Of a stretch of 64,000 nt of DNA, positions 32,854 through 41,904 are shown one piece after another. The notes under the pieces are model-generated. The model was not told the DNA's origin and searched no databases. It worked only from the letters and a program-made list of their open reading frames with translations. This DNA is from Mesorhizobium helmanticense (GTDB lineage Bacteria; Pseudomonadota; Alphaproteobacteria; Rhizobiales; Rhizobiaceae): NCBI RefSeq assembly GCF_003034915.1, contig NZ_PZJX01000047.1:62001-126000 (forward strand), read 5' to 3'. The position numbers and the translations under genes were made by a program. Within the stretch, counting starts at the first letter, position 1. Every line of letters starts with the position of its first letter.

Positions 32854-32940
32854 CGTCATCCTGGGGCGAAGCAAGGAGCGAAGCGACGCGGCGCAGACCC
32901 TGGAATACATGCCGCGACGCCAAAACCGCTGCGGCGCAGG
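32854..32940. repeat. Palindromic repeat, CTTCGTCAT family (half copy)
   Basis: CGTCATCCTGGGGCGAAGCA, followed by GGAGCGAAGCGACG and GACCCTGGAATACATGCCG, matches one half of the elements at 23793 and 48582. The other half is missing. The rest of the gap to 33128 shows no gene. Confidence 0.7.
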
Positions 32941-33128
32941 GACAGGCACCCGCAATCCTTCACTTCGGCATATCGCTAAAGCGCGGCGCGCTCGACCGGG
33001 CCAAGGCGATCCGTAACCCCAGCCACGCATCCCATCGCCTCCGAAAAATTTCGCGCTCTCCGTGAACCAAACCGCATTGGCCAGCGACACATGGCCGTAG
33101 ACGGAAAACACAACCACGGAGAATTCAG

Positions 33129-33356
33129 ATGACTGCACTTTTGCGAAATACAGTTCTCGCCGCCGTCGCGATATCGTCGCTGGCCGGATCCGCTTTGGCC
33201 GACCAGACCATCACCAGCTGTGGCAAGACCTCGACCAACGAGCTGTGGAGCGGCCGCTGTTGCGGTGACGGCGACTCGAACTGCCTGGGCGGTGGAAACG
33301 GCGGTCGCGACCATGGCGATCGTGGCGGCCGCGGCGGCCAGGCCGGCGCAAAGTAA
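33129..33356 (+). CDS. Small secreted Gly/Cys-rich protein
   Basis: A 75-residue protein with a Sec signal peptide (MTALLRNTVLAAVAISSLAGSALA, cut near residue 24). The mature part has four cysteines (CGKTSTN, RCCGDGDSNC) and a Gly/Arg/Asp-rich tail (GGGNGGRDHGDRGGRGGQAG). GGAG lies 7 bases before the ATG. The function is unknown; the cysteine cluster suggests disulfides or metal binding outside the cytosol. Confidence 0.65.
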   Translation: MTALLRNTVLAAVAISSLAGSALADQTITSCGKTSTNELWSGRCCGDGDSNCLGGGNGGRDHGDRGGRGGQAGAK

Positions 33357-33428
33357 TCTCGCCACATGCCCGCTGGCTCCCCGCCGGCGGGCATCGCTTT
33401 ATAGTGGAGCCGGCGCCCTTGGAGTAAC

Positions 33429-33797
33429 CTACGGCCGTCGGCCGAGTGCTGCGCGGATCGATGCGGTGATACGGCGAAGCTCGGCCTCGTCCAGTTTTTC
33501 GATGTTTTCGGCCAGGAGGTTGGCAAGCTCGGTGGCGGCGGGCGTAAGGCCCGACGTGTCGAGCTTCACCCGCGGGTGCGAGCTCTCGGCCAGCCGCGCC
33601 AATTCCTCGGCATCGTCCCAGATGATGTTGAAATAGCCGATGATCTTCTGGATCAGCGTCCAGGTCGGCGCGCCGCGACGGCCATGTTCCAGCGCCGACA
33701 GATAGGCGGCGCTGACGCCGATCGCCTCGGCCATGGCCTTCTGGCTGACGCCGCGTTCACCACGCAATTGGCGCAGCTTCTCGCCGAACGGGGTCAT
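33429..33797 (-). CDS. XRE-family helix-turn-helix regulator
   Basis: A 122-residue protein with an N-terminal Cro/CI helix-turn-helix (LRQLRGERGVSQKAMAEAIG, then VSAAYLSALEHGRRGAP) and a helical C-terminal part (NLLAENIEKLDEAELRRITASI split). It starts one base inside the stop of the Smr-domain gene (TGATG), so it is translated from the mltA-smr mRNA. Its targets are unknown. The linkage mltA-smr-xre near secB and dnaQ is conserved in Rhizobiales as far as I recall. Confidence 0.85.
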   Translation of the reverse strand: MTPFGEKLRQLRGERGVSQKAMAEAIGVSAAYLSALEHGRRGAPTWTLIQKIIGYFNIIWDDAEELARLAESSHPRVKLDTSGLTPAATELANLLAENIEKLDEAELRRITASIRAALGRRP

Positions 33798-34324
33798 CAG
33801 CGCACCCGCCGCAAGCGGACATAGAGTGCGCCCGAGCCGCCATGATTGCGCGCGGCATGGTCGTGGCTGGAGACGAGCGGCCTGAAGGCCGGTGTCGACA
33901 GCCAGGCCGGCACGGCGCGCCGCAAGACGCCGTCGCCGCCCGAGGACGACCCCTTGCCGGTGATGACCAGCACATAGCGGACGCCGCCGGCATGCGCCCG
34001 GTGCAGGAAGGAGAACAACAGCGAATAGGCTTCGTCCTGGGTCAGGCCATGCAGGTCGACGCGGCCTTCGATGGGCAGCCGGCCCTTGGACAGTTTGTCT
34101 AGCGTCGGTTCGTCGAGCGCGTGCGAAACATGCTGCGTTTTCGGCTTTGCGGCACCTGCCAGACTGGCGGCGGCCTGGATCGATTGCGATGGTGTCGGCC
34201 TCGCCTCAGCAGCAATTTCGGGAATATCGACGGCAAGCCTGCCCTTCAGCGGCTTGGCCGTGCGCGCCACCAGGTTCCACAGCACCCGGTCGTCCTCGCT
34301 CAGCCTGTCGTTGCGCCTGGTCAT
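33797..34324 (-). CDS. Smr/MutS2-domain protein
   Basis: A 175-residue protein. The first 90 residues are a low-complexity, mostly helical extension (MTRRNDRLSEDDRVLWNLVA). The Smr domain follows: GRVDLHGLTQDEAYSLL with the typical DLHG motif, then VRYVLVITGKGSSSGGDGVLRRAV (split) with the TGKG motif and a final ALYVRLRR. Smr domains are DNA/RNA nicking nucleases. It overlaps mltA by 4 bases (ATGA) at its start and the XRE gene by one base at its end, so the three genes form one operon. Confidence 0.9.
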   Translation of the reverse strand: MTRRNDRLSEDDRVLWNLVARTAKPLKGRLAVDIPEIAAEARPTPSQSIQAAASLAGAAKPKTQHVSHALDEPTLDKLSKGRLPIEGRVDLHGLTQDEAYSLLFSFLHRAHAGGVRYVLVITGKGSSSGGDGVLRRAVPAWLSTPAFRPLVSSHDHAARNHGGSGALYVRLRRVR

Positions 34325-35472
34325 CGTGCGCGCCCAACAAGCGAGCGCGGGATCAGCGCATAAAAGTCGGCGGGGTTGCGGACGACGCCGGCGATCTCGC
34401 CGGCGGCATCGCCCGAGCCGGCGAACAGGTCGCCGCGCGCCGGTCCGGTGATGGCCGAGCCGGTGTCCTGCGCGATCATCAGCCGCCGGAACGGTTTTGC
34501 GTCGAAAGCGGTCAGCGACGGCGCGTCGATGTAGAAGGGCGTGCCGAATGTATGGAGCAGACGGTCGACCGCGACCGAACGCCCCGGCGTCAGCGGCACC
34601 TTGGCGGCGGCGATCGGGCCGAGCTCCCGGTCGTCGACGGCTGCCTCGCGGAAGAAGATATAGGAGCGGTTCTGCCACAGGATCTCGTCGACGCGGTCCG
34701 GATGCGCCTTGAACCAGGCGCGGATCGATTGCATCGTCACCTTTTCCAGCGGGATTTCGCCTGACGCACCCAGGATCTTGCCCGCTCCGGTAAAGCGCTG
34801 GCCGGATTTGGCGGCATAGGTGACGCGGCAAAGCCGGCCGTCGGTCATTTTCAGCCGTGCGGATCCTTGCACATGGATGAAGAAAGCGTCGACCTTGTCG
34901 GCGAGCCAGGCGATTTCCAGGGCCTTGCCATCCAGCGCACCGCGTTCGATCTCGCCACGGTCGAAATATTCGACCGGTCCGTCCGGCGTGTCGCGGCCGA
35001 AGGCGAGATAGGGATCCATGCCGGAGGGCCGGTTGGCGTCGTCGATGTCGATGAGATCGGCCGGGCGGGACAGCAGCGGCACGACAAATCGCCCGGTGCG
35101 GACCGGCGAGGCTTCGACCACGGGTTCGTAGAAGCCGGTGACGAGGCCGGCGCCGCCATCCTCGGCCCGGATATGCGCGGGAACAAAATGGCGCTCGAAG
35201 AAGTCCCGCGCCTCCTTCCGATCCAAAGATGGCAACCGATTCGCCAACGAAACGGTGCGCGCTTCCGCATAGGCCTGGGCAAAGGCGCTGAAATCGACGC
35301 CGAGGGCGCCGGAGCGATAGGGCCTGGTCAGGACATGGAAGGCAGAACGGCGAAAGGCAGCAAAGGCTTGGAGATGATCGTCTTCGGCCCAGCCGGGCAG
35401 CTCATCGAACGTTTTTTGGCTGAAAGCCTGAGATAGCGACACGACAGGCCTCGCAGCCGACCTCTCATGCAT
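34321..35472 (-). CDS. mltA: Membrane-bound lytic murein transglycosylase A family
   Basis: About 383 residues of the MltA fold, a cell-wall lytic transglycosylase. Family segments are visible: GAGLVTGFYEPVVEASPVRTG (split), DPYLAFGRD, EIAWLADKVDAFFIHVQGSARL (split), FTGAGKILGASGEIP, and the C-terminal RRLMIAQDTGSAITGPARGDLFAG (split) with the catalytic Asp in an AQDTG motif. No lipobox is visible. The frame continues upstream through two 47-49-base repeats, so the start is uncertain; the ATG at 35472 itself lies in the first repeat, and a downstream GTG is possible. First gene of an operon with smr and xre. Confidence 0.85.
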   Translation of the reverse strand: MHERSAARPVVSLSQAFSQKTFDELPGWAEDDHLQAFAAFRRSAFHVLTRPYRSGALGVDFSAFAQAYAEARTVSLANRLPSLDRKEARDFFERHFVPAHIRAEDGGAGLVTGFYEPVVEASPVRTGRFVVPLLSRPADLIDIDDANRPSGMDPYLAFGRDTPDGPVEYFDRGEIERGALDGKALEIAWLADKVDAFFIHVQGSARLKMTDGRLCRVTYAAKSGQRFTGAGKILGASGEIPLEKVTMQSIRAWFKAHPDRVDEILWQNRSYIFFREAAVDDRELGPIAAAKVPLTPGRSVAVDRLLHTFGTPFYIDAPSLTAFDAKPFRRLMIAQDTGSAITGPARGDLFAGSGDAAGEIAGVVRNPADFYALIPRSLVGRAR

Positions 35473-35573
35473 GTCGTCATCCCAAAACCGAAGCGCACCT
35501 TTGGGCGACATGCTTCTTTGCTTGATGCATGTCGTTAACCCCAAAAACCGCTGCGCACTTTTGGGCGACATGC
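35467..35573. repeat. Two tandem copies of a CATGTCG palindromic repeat
   Basis: Copy 1 (35467-35513) and copy 2 (35525-35573) both start ATGCATGTCG and end GGGCGACATGC, so each is a hairpin with CATGTCG/CGACATG ends and a central AAAACCG/GCGCAC segment. They sit between mltA and the Tim44-like gene and partly form the mltA 5' end. Confidence 0.8.
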
Positions 35574-35580
35574 ATTGGAA

Positions 35581-36288
35581 TCAATCTTCTTCTTCGGTGG
35601 CGACGAGCTTCCAGTTCGGGTCGCGCGAGCGCGTGTCGCGGGCGAAGGTCCAGACATCCTTGACCTCGGCGACGGTCTCGGGATCGCCGTCGACAACCGC
35701 GCCGGCCTTGTCGCGGGTCGCCGAAATCAGTTCGCTGACGATGCGCAGCGTAATATGCGCTTCGCCGCCCTTCATCTCGGCCGAAACGATGTCGGCCTTG
35801 TTGATGCCGACGAAGGAGGACTGGATCTTTTCCGATTTCGCCTCGCGCTCGCCGATGGCCGCGACAAAACCGTCATAGACCTCGCGCGACAACAGGTTCT
35901 TCAGCGTCTTGCGGTCGCCGTCGGCATAGGCCATGACGATCATCTCATAGGCCATCTTGGCGCCGTCGACGAAGGTCTTCGGCTCGAACGTCGGATCATT
36001 GTCCTTGATCGCGCGCAGGCCCTTGTTGAGATCGGTGTCGGGCTTGGCGAAGGCGTCGATCGCGGCATAGATGTCGTCCGCCGGCTCTCCCGGCGCCCGC
36101 TTGCGCGGCAGCGAGACCACGTTCTCGGGCTTCTTGGCAGCGTCCTTGTCGCCCGTGCGGCTTGCCGTATAGGGATCGAAAGGCGGGCGCTCGCTGCCGG
36201 TGCGGCGGCCGAGCACATTGCGCAGCTGGAAAAAGATCACCACCGCCGCGATCAGAAAGAAAATCGTGCCGAAGTCGAAGAATCCCAT
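35581..36288 (-). CDS. Tim44/TimA-family protein
   Basis: About 235 residues with an N-terminal membrane anchor (MGFFDFGTIFFLIAAVVIFF) and a C-terminal Tim44-like domain (PKTFVDGAKMAYEMIVMAYA split, GDRKTLKNLLSREVYDGF, SRDPNWKLVATEEE). The mitochondrial relative is an import-motor adaptor; the bacterial form (TimA) is a membrane-linked adaptor of unclear role. The ATG at 36288 is preferred over one four codons upstream because GGAAGAT precedes it. It is divergent from fxsA; location next to fxsA and secB is usual in this order. Confidence 0.85.
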   Translation of the reverse strand: MGFFDFGTIFFLIAAVVIFFQLRNVLGRRTGSERPPFDPYTASRTGDKDAAKKPENVVSLPRKRAPGEPADDIYAAIDAFAKPDTDLNKGLRAIKDNDPTFEPKTFVDGAKMAYEMIVMAYADGDRKTLKNLLSREVYDGFVAAIGEREAKSEKIQSSFVGINKADIVSAEMKGGEAHITLRIVSELISATRDKAGAVVDGDPETVAEVKDVWTFARDTRSRDPNWKLVATEEED

Positions 36289-36423
36289 ATCTTCCGCCAA
36301 TCAATCCCTACTCCGGCCGGACCGCGCGCCAAGCAAGAGCGGCGGTCGCATAGCGTTCAACATCCAAAGCATATAGAACGCAAGCTGCAATCATTCAAAT
36401 CAAAGGCAGGCATACCTATCTAA

Positions 36424-36987
36424 ATGGCCCACTGCCAGCGGCGATTGCCCGCCGGCCGGCAAAACATGGAAACGATCGGTCACGACTTGCGCATTTCGCT
36501 GCTTCCCCTCTTCCTGCTTGCGCTCCCTCTGCTGGAGATCGCTGGCTTCGTCGTAGTCGGCCGCCAGGTCGGCGCGCTGGCGACGGTCGGGCTGGTGCTG
36601 GCTTCGAGCGTGGCGGGCATGCTGCTGCTCCGACACCAGGGGTTTGGCGTCATGGCGCGCGTGCGCGCCGAAATGGACGCCGGACGCGACCCAAGCCGCC
36701 AGCTCGCGCATGGCGCCATGATCGTGCTGGCCGCCATCCTGCTCATCATCCCCGGCTTCATCACCGATATTTTCGCCATTCTGCTGCTGCTGCCAATGGT
36801 TCGCGATCTCGCCTGGCGGCTGCTGAAAGGCCGCATCGTGGTGGCCACCGATTTCGGCGCCGGCGGGTTCCGGCCCCGGCCCCGCGACAAGGTCATCGAT
36901 CTGGACGATGGCGATTATTCGCGCGGCGACGATTACACCCGTGGCCCCGATCACAATTCTCCGTGGCGCCGCCTCAAGGACGAATAG
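36424..36987 (+). CDS. fxsA: FxsA-family membrane protein
   Basis: A 187-residue protein with the FxsA pattern: [21 protein letters not shown], the [18 protein letters not shown]-type second helix (here [20 protein letters not shown]), [20 protein letters not shown] and [19 protein letters not shown]. In E. coli FxsA (SuzA) suppresses phage T7 exclusion by F plasmid. The C-terminal 45 residues are polar and Asp/Arg-rich. The start may be the ATG at 36424 or, closer to the family N-terminus, the one at 36466. secB follows on the same strand. Confidence 0.88.
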   Translation: MAHCQRRLPAGRQNMETIGHDLRISLLPLFLLALPLLEIAGFVVVGRQVGALATVGLVLASSVAGMLLLRHQGFGVMARVRAEMDAGRDPSRQLAHGAMIVLAAILLIIPGFITDIFAILLLLPMVRDLAWRLLKGRIVVATDFGAGGFRPRPRDKVIDLDDGDYSRGDDYTRGPDHNSPWRRLKDE

Positions 36988-37081
36988 CGCCTGCAAAACT
37001 TGTCTTGTCATGCCGGCCATGGTAGCGAACGCCCGATTTCAATCCGGCGGCAATGCCGCCGAGGCAAAAGGACAACGGCTA

Positions 37082-37582
37082 ATGGCCAGCAATGACGACG
37101 CGCCGACCGGCGCGGCCAATGGCAATGGCAACACGGCGCAGCCCTCGCTCAACGTACTCGCCCAGTATGTGAAGGATCTTTCCTTCGAAAGCCCCGGCGC
37201 GCCGAACTCGCTGCGCGGCCGCGACAAGGCCCCCGGCATCGCCATCAACGTCAATGTCAACGCCAACCCGCTTTCCGACAAGCAGTTCGACGTCAACCTG
37301 ACACTGAACGCCAAGGCGTCCTTCGACCAGGAAGTGCTGTTCAATGTCGAGCTGGTCTATGGCGGCGTGTTCGCCATCAGCGGCTTCCCACAGGAACATA
37401 TGCTGCCGATCCTGTTCATCGAATGCCCGCGGCTGCTTTTCCCGTTCGCCAGGCAGATCATCGCCGAGGCGACGCGCAATGGCGGCTTCCCGCCGCTGAT
37501 GCTCGACCCGATCGATTTCGCGCAGATGTTCCAGCAGAAGCTGGCCGAAGACCAGGCCGCCGGCAAGGTCCAGGTAAGCTGA
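37082..37582 (+). CDS. secB: Protein-export chaperone SecB
   Basis: A 166-residue cytosolic tetrameric chaperone that keeps preproteins unfolded and hands them to SecA. The core is clear: [96 protein letters not shown]. The N-terminal 20 residues are polar and variable. The ATG at 37082 starts [10 protein letters not shown]; the upstream frame overlaps the fxsA end. An intrinsic terminator follows at 37606. Confidence 0.96.
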   Translation: MASNDDAPTGAANGNGNTAQPSLNVLAQYVKDLSFESPGAPNSLRGRDKAPGIAINVNVNANPLSDKQFDVNLTLNAKASFDQEVLFNVELVYGGVFAISGFPQEHMLPILFIECPRLLFPFARQIIAEATRNGGFPPLMLDPIDFAQMFQQKLAEDQAAGKVQVS

Positions 37583-37605
37583 GGCTGATTGCCCGGTAGC
37601 TTTTG

Positions 37606-37632
37606 AAAAGCCCGGCTTCGCGCCGGGCTTTT
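37606..37632 (+). terminator. Intrinsic terminator of secB
   Basis: AAAAGCCCGGC (37606-37616) pairs with GCCGGGCTTTT (37622-37632) around TTCGC, and the T-run continues (TTTTTG). It lies 24 bases after the secB stop. Confidence 0.85.
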
Positions 37633-37696
37633 TGTTGTCTGGATTGCGCACCAACGTTCGAGACTAGCCGAAACGATCCTCGCTTCGTCGTGCCGC

Positions 37697-38401
37697 CTAC
37701 CCCGCCGCAACCCTCAACCACAGCGCCTTTTCGCCCAGCGAACCCACCATCCCGGCATGGGCGGCGCGCTCGGCGTCGGTCAGGCGCGGCGGCAGGGCGG
37801 TCGGCCTGGCGGCAATGGAGATGTCGATGTCGGCGACCTCGCCCGCACCGTTGACCTGCACCGCCACGCTATCCAGGATGAGTGCTGCCTGCTTGCCGCC
37901 GATGAGCTCGATATAGACCTCGGCCAGCAATTCCGAATCGAGCAGCGCGCCGTGCTTGGTGCGGCGGCCATTGTCGATGCCGTAGCGCCGGCACAGCGCG
38001 TCCAGCGAATTGGGACCCATCGGATGCCTGCGGCGCGCCAGCGCCAGCGTGTCGACGACAAGACCCGGATCGATGGCCGGGTGGCCGAGCCGGCCGAATT
38101 CGAGGTTGAGGAAGCCGATATCGAACGTCGCATTGTGGGCGACCAGCCTGGCGCCGTCGATGAAGGCGAGAAATTCCTCGGCGATGTCGCTGAAGGTCGG
38201 CTTGCCGACGAGGTCGGCGGCGCTGATGCCGTGCACGGCCTGCGCCTCCGCATGGATCGGGCGGCCTTGCGGATTGATATAATGATGGAAGGTGCGGCCG
38301 GTCGGAAAGCGGTTGACCAGCTCGACGCCGCCGAGCTCGATGACGCGGTCCTCGCGGGAATCGAGACCGGTGGTTTCCGTATCGAAGATGATCTCGCGCA
38401 T
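37697..38401 (-). CDS. dnaQ: DNA polymerase III epsilon subunit (3'-5' proofreading exonuclease)
   Basis: A 234-residue DEDDh exonuclease. Exo I is MREIIFDTETTGLDSREDR, Exo II is in HNATFDIGFLNLE, and Exo III is HGALLDSELLAEVY with its His/Asp. The C-terminal tail beyond the exonuclease domain is about 50 residues and would bind the alpha subunit. It is the most distal of the minus-strand genes (dnaQ, coaE, aroE, maf, ppsR) that read away from the proposed origin, in leading-strand orientation. The gap to coaE is 65 bases. Confidence 0.95.
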   Translation of the reverse strand: MREIIFDTETTGLDSREDRVIELGGVELVNRFPTGRTFHHYINPQGRPIHAEAQAVHGISAADLVGKPTFSDIAEEFLAFIDGARLVAHNATFDIGFLNLEFGRLGHPAIDPGLVVDTLALARRRHPMGPNSLDALCRRYGIDNGRRTKHGALLDSELLAEVYIELIGGKQAALILDSVAVQVNGAGEVADIDISIAARPTALPPRLTDAERAAHAGMVGSLGEKALWLRVAAG

Positions 38402-38466
38402 CGAATCAGTCCGTCCTGAACGAGCAGATCATACACCAGAACAAAATGGCAATGGAAAAGCTGGCG

Positions 38467-39063
38467 TCAGGCGCCCGACTTATCCCCGGTCAGTTCGGCG
38501 ATAATCGCATTCACCGACGCCCGCGCGACGTCAAAGCCCTGGCTGGTATCGACGATGAAATCGGCCTGCCGACGTTTTTCGGCGTCGGGAACCTGCCTGG
38601 CCAGGATCGCCGCCAGCTTGGCCTCGCTCATGCCCGGCCGCGCCAGAACGCGGGCGCGCTGGATGTCGGCCGGCGCGGTGACGACCACCACCTTGTCGAC
38701 CCTGCCCCGCCCGCCCGTCTCGAACAGCAGCGGGATATCGAGAACCACAAGCGGCGCGCCGGCGGCGCGATTCCTGGCCAGAAAGGCATCGGCATCGGCC
38801 CGCACCAGCGGATGGATGATCGCTTCCAGCCGTTTCAGCGCCGCTGCATCGCCGAGCACGGGCCCGGCCAGCTTCGCGCGGTCGACCGCACCGGAAACCG
38901 TGGTGCCGGGAAAGGCGGCCTCAACCAGCGGCGCGGCCTTGCCGGCATAGAGCCGGTGCACCGCCTCGTCGGAATCATGGACGGGCACGCCCGCCTCGGC
39001 AAACATCTTTGCCGTCGTCGATTTGCCCATGCCGATCGATCCGGTGAGACCGAGCACGATCAT
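38467..39063 (-). CDS. coaE: Dephospho-CoA kinase
   Basis: A 198-residue kinase for the last step of coenzyme A synthesis. The P-loop is [13 protein letters not shown] at the N-terminus, followed by [14 protein letters not shown] (substrate-binding Asp) and later [13 protein letters not shown] and [14 protein letters not shown]. The length is normal. Its start overlaps the aroE end by 4 bases (39060-39063), so aroE, coaE and probably dnaQ are cotranscribed. Confidence 0.95.
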   Translation of the reverse strand: MIVLGLTGSIGMGKSTTAKMFAEAGVPVHDSDEAVHRLYAGKAAPLVEAAFPGTTVSGAVDRAKLAGPVLGDAAALKRLEAIIHPLVRADADAFLARNRAAGAPLVVLDIPLLFETGGRGRVDKVVVVTAPADIQRARVLARPGMSEAKLAAILARQVPDAEKRRQADFIVDTSQGFDVARASVNAIIAELTGDKSGA

Positions 39064-39899
39064 TTGGCACCGATATCGGCCAGGATCATCCGCCTGAGTT
39101 CGGCGGTGACTTCAGGCCGCACGCCGAACCAGCGCTCGAAGCCGGGCACGGCCTGGTGCAGCAGCATGCCGAGCCCGTCGACCGTCTTCAGGCCGCGCGC
39201 CCGGGCGGCAGCCAGAAGCGGCGTCTCCAGCGGCACATAGACGAGGTCGGTGACCAGCGCATGGGCCGGCAATCCCGCCGGGTCGGCGGAAAGGCCTTCA
39301 TTGCCATGCATGCCGAGCGCGGTGGTGTTGATGAGCAGGCCGGCATCGGCCAGCAACTCGCCTGTCGCCGCCACGCCATGCGCGGACACGCTGCTGCCGA
39401 AGCGATGGCTGAGCTCCTCAGCCCTCGCCAGCGTCCGGTTGACGATGCGGATGTCGCTGACGCCGCGCTCGATCAGAGCGTGGATGACCGCACGCGACGC
39501 GCCGCCGGCGCCGAGCACCACGGCCGGGCCATTGGAAGCCCAGCCCGGCGCGTGCTCGTCGAGATTGGCGGCAAAGCCGTGGCCGTCGGTATTGCCGCCC
39601 CACAGGGCGCCGTCCTCGAACCACAGCGTGTTGACCGCGCCGATCGCATCGGCCGCATCGTCGCGACGCGAGACAAGAGCAAAGGCCGCCTCCTTGTGCG
39701 GAATGGTGACGTTGCCGCCCCGGTAGCCGTTTGCCGCGAGTGTTTGCACGAATTCGGCAAAGTCATACGGCGCGACATCGATCGCCCGGTAGCTGCCGTC
39801 GATGCCGTATTTGGCCAGCCAATGGCCATGGATCTTCGGCGACCGCGAATGCGCGATCGGATGGCCGGTGACGAAGGCTTTTTTTGACCCTTCAGCCAT
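39060..39899 (-). CDS. aroE: Shikimate dehydrogenase
   Basis: A 279-residue NADPH-dependent shikimate dehydrogenase of aromatic amino acid synthesis. The substrate domain has [13 protein letters not shown] and VTIPHKEAA (catalytic Lys), then [20 protein letters not shown]; the cofactor domain has [16 protein letters not shown] and [10 protein letters not shown]. The C-terminal [18 protein letters not shown] is typical. It overlaps the upstream maf gene by 8 bases and the downstream coaE by 4 bases, forming a tight operon. Confidence 0.96.
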   Translation of the reverse strand: MAEGSKKAFVTGHPIAHSRSPKIHGHWLAKYGIDGSYRAIDVAPYDFAEFVQTLAANGYRGGNVTIPHKEAAFALVSRRDDAADAIGAVNTLWFEDGALWGGNTDGHGFAANLDEHAPGWASNGPAVVLGAGGASRAVIHALIERGVSDIRIVNRTLARAEELSHRFGSSVSAHGVAATGELLADAGLLINTTALGMHGNEGLSADPAGLPAHALVTDLVYVPLETPLLAAARARGLKTVDGLGMLLHQAVPGFERWFGVRPEVTAELRRMILADIGAK

Positions 39900-40491
39900 C
39901 GATGGCTCCGAGCTCGCGCAGCTTCGCCAGCACCGGCAACAGCGGCAGGCCTACTATGGTGAAGTAATCGCCCTCGATTTTTTCGAAAAGCTGGATGCCC
40001 TCGCCCTCGATCTGATAGGCGCCGACACTGGCCAGCGCCTTGGCGCCGACGCGCGCCAGATGGCGGCCGATGAAGGCCGGATCGAGTTTTCGCATGGTCA
40101 GGCTGGCGACACCGACATGGCGCCACAGAATATCGCCGTCACGGGCAAGCACCGCGGCGCTGTTCAACTGATGGGTCTTGCCCGACAGCGCCAGGAGATG
40201 GCGGCGCGCGCCCTCCATATCGGCCGGCTTGTGGAACAGTTCGTCGCCCAGCGACAGCGTCTGGTCGCAGCCGAGCACCAGGGCGCCGGGCCTGCGCTCG
40301 CTGACCTCGGTGGCCTTGGCTTCGGCGAGCACCAGGGCGACATCCTCCGGCGAAATGCCGCTGTCCTGCAACGGCGCTTCCACCGCCCGCTCATCGACCT
40401 CTGCCGGGACCGCCTCGATGGCAACGCCGGCATTGACGAGCATAGCCTTGCGGAACGGACTGCCCGAAGCGAGGATGATTGTTTCGGTCAT
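39892..40491 (-). CDS. maf: Maf-family nucleotide pyrophosphatase
   Basis: A 199-residue Maf/Ham1-fold nucleotide house-cleaning enzyme. It starts [20 protein letters not shown], the family SxSPRR-type motif with variation, has the EVDER motif early, and continues with [18 protein letters not shown] and [20 protein letters not shown] (split). The ATG at 40491 is chosen because the frame upstream is a palindromic repeat. It overlaps aroE by 8 bases. The gap to ppsR contains a RIME-like repeat. Confidence 0.93.
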   Translation of the reverse strand: MTETIILASGSPFRKAMLVNAGVAIEAVPAEVDERAVEAPLQDSGISPEDVALVLAEAKATEVSERRPGALVLGCDQTLSLGDELFHKPADMEGARRHLLALSGKTHQLNSAAVLARDGDILWRHVGVASLTMRKLDPAFIGRHLARVGAKALASVGAYQIEGEGIQLFEKIEGDYFTIVGLPLLPVLAKLRELGAIDG

Positions 40492-40508
40492 TTTTTCGCC
40501 CGATCTTT

Positions 40509-40648
40509 CCTTCTCCCCTTGTGGGAGAAGGTGGATTGGCGCGCAGCGCCAAGACGGTTGAGGGGTGCTGGACGGAGCGATCGGTGTCAAGCTGGAACAC
40601 CCCTCATCCGACCGCTTCGCGGCCACCTTCTCCCACAAGGGGAGAAGG
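40509..40648. repeat. RIME-like palindromic intergenic repeat (copy 2)
   Basis: A 140-base element bounded by CCTTCTCCCC and GGGGAGAAGG. Each end has its own hairpin CTTCTCCC(C)..TGTGGGAGAAG, and the middle reads TGAGGGGTG...CACCCCTCA. Orientation is as in the copies at 44950 and 54580. It fills the maf-ppsR gap. Confidence 0.85.
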
Positions 40649-40680
40649 AAAGAGCCGCCCACAGCACAAGCGCTCGAATC

Positions 40681-41511
40681 CTATCTGTTCTTCCCGCGCA
40701 GGGCAACGATGGCAGCGGCCGTTTCCTCGATCGAGCGGCGGCTGACATCTATCATCGGCCAGCCATGCCGGGTGCAGATCTGGCGGGCATAGGCAAGCTC
40801 CTCGTTGATCGCGGCGCGGTCGACATAGTCGGTCGGCTCGTAGGAAGTGGTGTTGGACAGGATGCGGTTCTGGCGAACCTGCGAGATGCGCTCGGCGGTA
40901 GCGATCAGCCCGACGATCAGCGGCGTCCTGGCATTGACCAGGCTTTCCGGCACCGGCACGCCAAGCACGATCGGAATGTTGGCGGTCTTGATGCCGCGAT
41001 TGGCGAGATAGATGCTGGTCGGCGTCTTGGAAGTGCGTGAGATGCCTATCAGCACGATGTCGGCATCATCCATATTGGCCGGCAGCTGGCCGTCATCATG
41101 CTCCATGGTGAAGTTGAGCGCATCGATGCGGCGGAAATAGTCGGCGTCGAGAACATGCTGGGCGCCGACGCGGCGGCCGGCCGGGGTGCCGAGATAGGAT
41201 TGGAACACGGTCAGCACCGGCTCCAGCACCGAGACGCAAGGCAGGCCCATGGTGGCGCAGCGCTCGTCGATGCCGCGGGCGAGCTTCTGGTCGACGACGG
41301 TATAGAGGATGATGCCCGGCTCCTCCTCGATATCCTCGAACACCTTCGCCACCTGCTTTTCGGTGCGGATCAGTGGGTAGATATGCTCGATGGCGCGCGC
41401 GTCCTTATATTGCGCCGACGCGGCGCGGCCGGCGGCGAGCAGCGTTTCGCCGGTGGCATCGGAAATCAAATGGAGGTGAAAGAAGCTCTGCGGTTTGTTC
41501 ACAGGGGTCAT
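40681..41511 (-). CDS. ppsR: PEP synthase/PPDK regulatory kinase-phosphatase (DUF299)
   Basis: A 276-residue bifunctional regulator that phosphorylates and dephosphorylates pyruvate phosphate dikinase or PEP synthase. The N-terminus [14 protein letters not shown], the P-loop-like [18 protein letters not shown] and [14 protein letters not shown] are diagnostic. The start ATG at 41511 (MTPVNKPQ) borders the putative origin; the frame reads far upstream but only through hemE antisense. In Caulobacter and rhizobia this gene flanks oriC opposite hemE, and the same layout is seen here. Confidence 0.95.
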   Translation of the reverse strand: MTPVNKPQSFFHLHLISDATGETLLAAGRAASAQYKDARAIEHIYPLIRTEKQVAKVFEDIEEEPGIILYTVVDQKLARGIDERCATMGLPCVSVLEPVLTVFQSYLGTPAGRRVGAQHVLDADYFRRIDALNFTMEHDDGQLPANMDDADIVLIGISRTSKTPTSIYLANRGIKTANIPIVLGVPVPESLVNARTPLIVGLIATAERISQVRQNRILSNTTSYEPTDYVDRAAINEELAYARQICTRHGWPMIDVSRRSIEETAAAIVALRGKNR

Positions 41512-41528
41512 TCCAGGCTGTGGGCCGA

Positions 41529-41537
41529 TGTGGATAA
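41529..41537 (-). promoter_or_regulatory. Consensus DnaA box
   Basis: TTATCCACA on the minus strand is an exact DnaA consensus match, 18 bases from the ppsR start, inside the putative oriC. Confidence 0.75.
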
Positions 41538-41587
41538 GGCTGGACGGAAAGGGCTGCCGGCCGGGGGCGACTGTATCAGATGGCAGT

Positions 41588-41596
41588 TTGTCCACA
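41588..41596 (+). promoter_or_regulatory. DnaA box variant
   Basis: TTGTCCACA differs from the consensus at one position and is among the better-tolerated variants. It is in the middle of the origin gap. Confidence 0.6.
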
Positions 41597-41665
41597 ATTC
41601 GATGCGCTGTCGACTTCGCCGGGCCGCTGGGGACAAATCCGTGGACGAGTGTTTTTGCCTTCGTG

Positions 41666-41674
41666 TCATCCACA
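41666..41674 (+). promoter_or_regulatory. DnaA box variant
   Basis: TCATCCACA differs from the consensus at one position. With the boxes at 41529 and 41588 it forms a spaced series of about 60-80 bases. Confidence 0.55.
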
Positions 41675-41904
41675 GGGCCGTTTTCCCCGGGGCGGCGATA
41701 AGCCATTGACTCCAGTGGGCGATTCCCGGCCTTCCACAAAGTCCTACAATCCCGATGGAGAAGCACGCGACAATATGCTGGCTGGTCTTTGCCGGGGTAA
41801 AGCGGGACAGGTGACAACCACCACAACCAACAGACTCTTAGAATCAGAAGATTCTTAGAAATAGAATATTTGATTATAGAGAAGCCGGGAGAGGCGAGCG
41901 CTGA

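Larger units (their letters stand above)
41512..41904. other. oriC: Probable chromosomal replication origin (oriC)
   Basis: A 393-base gene-free gap between divergent ppsR and hemE, the known oriC place in Caulobacter and Sinorhizobium. It contains one perfect DnaA box (41529-41537, TTATCCACA on the minus strand) and variant boxes TTGTCCACA (41588-41596) and TCATCCACA (41666-41674). A clearly AT-rich stretch at about 41826-41885 could be the unwinding element; inside it AGAATC-AGAA-GATTCT is a small palindrome. I see no TTAA-N7-TTAA CtrA site. Gene direction switches from mostly minus to mostly plus here. Confidence 0.85.
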
